The notes under the pieces are model-generated. The model worked only from the letters and a program-made list of their open reading frames with translations. It ran no database searches and was not told the origin of the DNA. A stretch of DNA of 64,000 bases, taken from NCBI GenBank assembly GCA_963724435.1, contig CAVRUN010000001.1, forward strand, positions 1,178,001 through 1,242,000, written 5' to 3'. Positions 62,123-64,000 of the stretch are shown here, in pieces. Source of the stretch: AP-15 sp963724435 (GTDB lineage: Bacteria > Pseudomonadota > Alphaproteobacteria > ATCC43930 > CGMCC-115725). The position numbers and the translations under genes are program-made. How positions within the stretch are numbered: position 1 is the stretch's first letter; each line of letters opens with the position of its first letter.

Positions 62123-64000
62123 TTGCGTTTCAGCATTCGGGCCTGTGCGCTGTGGGCGATGGTGGGGACCTTCGTCCTGGCAATGGTAGGGCATCCGCAA
62201 ACAATGATGGCGCAGACGAGCGGCGGAACCGCGGCGCCGTCCCCTGGCGGTAGTCCGGCCAGCCCGCAAGGGTCAACACCTCCGGCTCCCAATTTCGAAA
62301 CCGGGTTGAAGCCGGCTTCGCCATCCGGCCCGGTGGCTGGTCCGCCGGCGGCGGCTGGTTCAGCGACCAGTACGCCGGGAACTTCGCCACCGTCGTCTAC
62401 GCCGGGGCCAAAGCCCGAGAGCGCTACGACACCGGCCGCACCAGCACCTGCCACCTCCGGTCAACCCCCAGCCCCTGAGCTAAAAACCGGATTGCCGCCG
62501 ATTGCGCCGCCACCGGGACCGGCACCTACCGCGGCTCAGCCGCCCACGCCGCCCGCCGCCGAACAGTTGCCGCCACCTCCGCCCGGCGTGCCCGCCCTGC
62601 CGCGCCGCGAGCGGCGCCCTCCGCGACCAGCCGCTGCGGCTCAACCCGGGGCGCCGGGGCCGCTGGGCGGTCTCGGCGGTAGGCCAACAGGGCCGCCACC
62701 GGGACCGTCGATGGGCGGGGGCGTGATCGCCGCAATCCAGATCCTCGGTACTCAGCGGGTCGAGCCCGATACGGTGCGCTCCTATTTGCAGGTCCAACCC
62801 GGCGAGCCGTGGGACACGGAAAAGCTTGATGCTACCTTGAAGGCGTTGTTCGCCACCGGTCTGTTCGCCGATGTCAATTTGAGCCGCGTCGGTGACATTC
62901 TCGTCATCAAAGTGGTCGAAAACCCGATCATCAATCGCATCGCTTTTGAGGGGAATCATAAGCTCGAGGACAAGGAACTCACCGCCGAAATCCAGGAACG
63001 GCCGCGCGTGGTCTACACCCGTTCGCGAGTTCAGGCCGATGTCAAGCGCATCCTCGACCTTTACCGACGGCACGGTAGGTTCGGCGCCACCGTCGAGCCC
63101 AAGGTCATTCAGCTTTCGGAAAACCGCGTCGACCTCGTGTTTGAGATCAACGAAGGCGAGTACACCGGGATTCGCAGCGTCAACTTCGTCGGAAACAAGG
63201 CGTTCAGCGAAAGCAAGCTCCGGAGCGTGATCGCGACCAAGGAGAGCCGGTGGTACCGATTTTTATCCACGAGCGACAGCTATGATCCGGATCGGCTGAC
63301 TTACGATCGCGAATTGTTGCGGAAATTCTATCTGACCGAGGGGTATGCCGATTTTCGGGTGCTGTCAGCGGTGGCCGAACTGACGCCCGAGCGTAACGGC
63401 TTTATTCTCACATTCACTCTCGACGAGGGAGAGCGCTATCGTTTTGGTAAGGTCGGGGTCAATATTACATTGAAGGATCTGCCGGCCTCGCAAGTACTAC
63501 CGCTGCTGACCGTCCACTCAGGCGATTGGTACAACGCTCAGGAGGTCGAAAATTCGATCACTGTCATTACCAACACGCTTGGAACCCGCGGCTACGCCTT
63601 TGTCGAGGTCAAACCGGAGATCAACCGCAACCGGAAGGACCATGTCGTCGACATCACCTTTAATGTTCAAGAGGGACCACGGGTTTACGTTGAGCGCATC
63701 GACATCGTCGGGAATGTGCGCACCCTCGACAAGGTGATTCGGCGTGAATTTCAACTCGTCGAAGGCGACGCATTCAATACCCAAAAAATGCAGCGCTCAC
63801 AGCAGCGCATTAAGAATCTGGGGTTCTTCAAAAAGGTCGAAGTAACGAACGCCGCAGGCTCAACGCCAGACAAGACGGTGGTCACCGTCGAGGTCGAGGA
63901 ACAGTCGACCGGCGAGTTGTCGTTGGGTCTTGGTTTTTCGACCAGCGACGGGCCGCTTGCCGACATCAACATCCGCGAGCGAAACTTCCTTGGCCGCGGG
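62123..64000 (+). CDS. bamA: Outer membrane protein assembly factor BamA (partial, cut by window edge)
   Basis: Central subunit of the BAM complex that inserts beta-barrel proteins into the outer membrane. About 626 codons are visible, open to the right edge. The TTG at 62123 starts a signal peptide (MRFSIRACALWAMVGTFVLAM, cleavage near residue 30). A Pro/Ala/Gly-rich segment of about 170 residues follows. POTRA domains begin at about residue 200 (IAAIQILGTQRVEPDTVRSY) and include IINRIAFEGNHKLEDKEL, GIRSVNFVGNKAFSESKL and VERIDIVGNVRTLDKVIRREF. The last codons (LGLGFSTSDGPLADINIRERNFLGRG) are the first barrel strands. The long low-complexity spacer is unusual. Confidence 0.93.
   Translation, partial: MRFSIRACALWAMVGTFVLAMVGHPQTMMAQTSGGTAAPSPGGSPASPQGSTPPAPNFETGLKPASPSGPVAGPPAAAGSATSTPGTSPPSSTPGPKPESATTPAAPAPATSGQPPAPELKTGLPPIAPPPGPAPTAAQPPTPPAAEQLPPPPPGVPALPRRERRPPRPAAAAQPGAPGPLGGLGGRPTGPPPGPSMGGGVIAAIQILGTQRVEPDTVRSYLQVQPGEPWDTEKLDATLKALFATGLFADVNLSRVGDILVIKVVENPIINRIAFEGNHKLEDKELTAEIQERPRVVYTRSRVQADVKRILDLYRRHGRFGATVEPKVIQLSENRVDLVFEINEGEYTGIRSVNFVGNKAFSESKLRSVIATKESRWYRFLSTSDSYDPDRLTYDRELLRKFYLTEGYADFRVLSAVAELTPERNGFILTFTLDEGERYRFGKVGVNITLKDLPASQVLPLLTVHSGDWYNAQEVENSITVITNTLGTRGYAFVEVKPEINRNRKDHVVDITFNVQEGPRVYVERIDIVGNVRTLDKVIRREFQLVEGDAFNTQKMQRSQQRIKNLGFFKKVEVTNAAGSTPDKTVVTVEVEEQSTGELSLGLGFSTSDGPLADINIRERNFLGRG

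Overview
The window is a 64 kb piece of a GC-rich alphaproteobacterial chromosome. The signs are the dusB-ntrB-ntrC operon, a fused ispDF, a lipoyl domain on the pyruvate dehydrogenase E1 beta subunit, a fused trpEG with a trpL attenuator, and the rpsB-tsf-pyrH-frr-uppS-cdsA-dxr-rseP-bamA cluster. A Rhodospirillales-like organism is my best guess, from gene content only. I see no rRNA, tRNA, CRISPR array, transposase or prophage. Both ends cut a gene: ntrC at the left and bamA at the right.

Layout. 1-3.4 kb: nitrogen regulation (dusB-ntrB-ntrC, minus strand). 3.5-7.1 kb: ispDF, pgpA, pncC, a nitrilase-superfamily enzyme and a MOSC protein (plus). 7.2-10.3 kb: a CocE-type hydrolase and a beta-propeller lactonase (minus), separated by a structured inverted-repeat element. 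10.4-23.6 kb: a long minus-strand run, tpiA-secG-pyrG-kdsA-(unknown)-eno-ftsB-pdhA-pdhB-pdhC-lpd-lipA-coq10/ratA, joining central carbon metabolism with lipoate assembly. 23.7-27.8 kb: a SurA/PpiD-type periplasmic chaperone facing trpEG, which has a readable leader peptide with three tandem Trp codons and an attenuator. 28.3-29.4 kb: three consecutive DsrE-like genes. 29.5-34.6 kb: a DUF2189-like membrane protein, a class III CoA transferase, a secreted phosphoesterase and a RidA protein. 34.7-39.0 kb: a putative oxidative catabolic cluster (luciferase-like flavin enzyme, Rieske oxygenase alpha and beta subunits, acyl-CoA-dehydrogenase-like flavoprotein). 39.2-42.8 kb: pqiB-pqiC-pqiA lipid transport. 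43.0-44.8 kb: an MscS-type channel gene split by one in-frame amber codon. 45.2-48.4 kb: cysteine synthase, alanyl-tRNA editing protein, mercaptopyruvate sulfurtransferase and a GNAT acetyltransferase. 48.6-49.3 kb: a VapBC-like toxin-antitoxin pair. 49.5-53.0 kb: dnaE. 53.0-54.6 kb: a PEP-CTERM-like exported protein. 54.8-64.0 kb: translation, isoprenoid, phospholipid and outer-membrane biogenesis genes ending in bamA.

Most of the window is housekeeping. The observations most worth a second look are: the trpL attenuator; a palindromic repeat that appears to supply part of the LipA N-terminus, and another that supplies the PqiA C-terminus; the amber-split MscS gene; the three-gene DsrE-like operon in which only the middle protein has cysteines; a nitrilase-family enzyme with Arg at the catalytic Lys position; a low-GC unknown gene inside the kdsA-eno operon; and a roughly 170-residue proline-rich insert ahead of the BamA POTRA domains.
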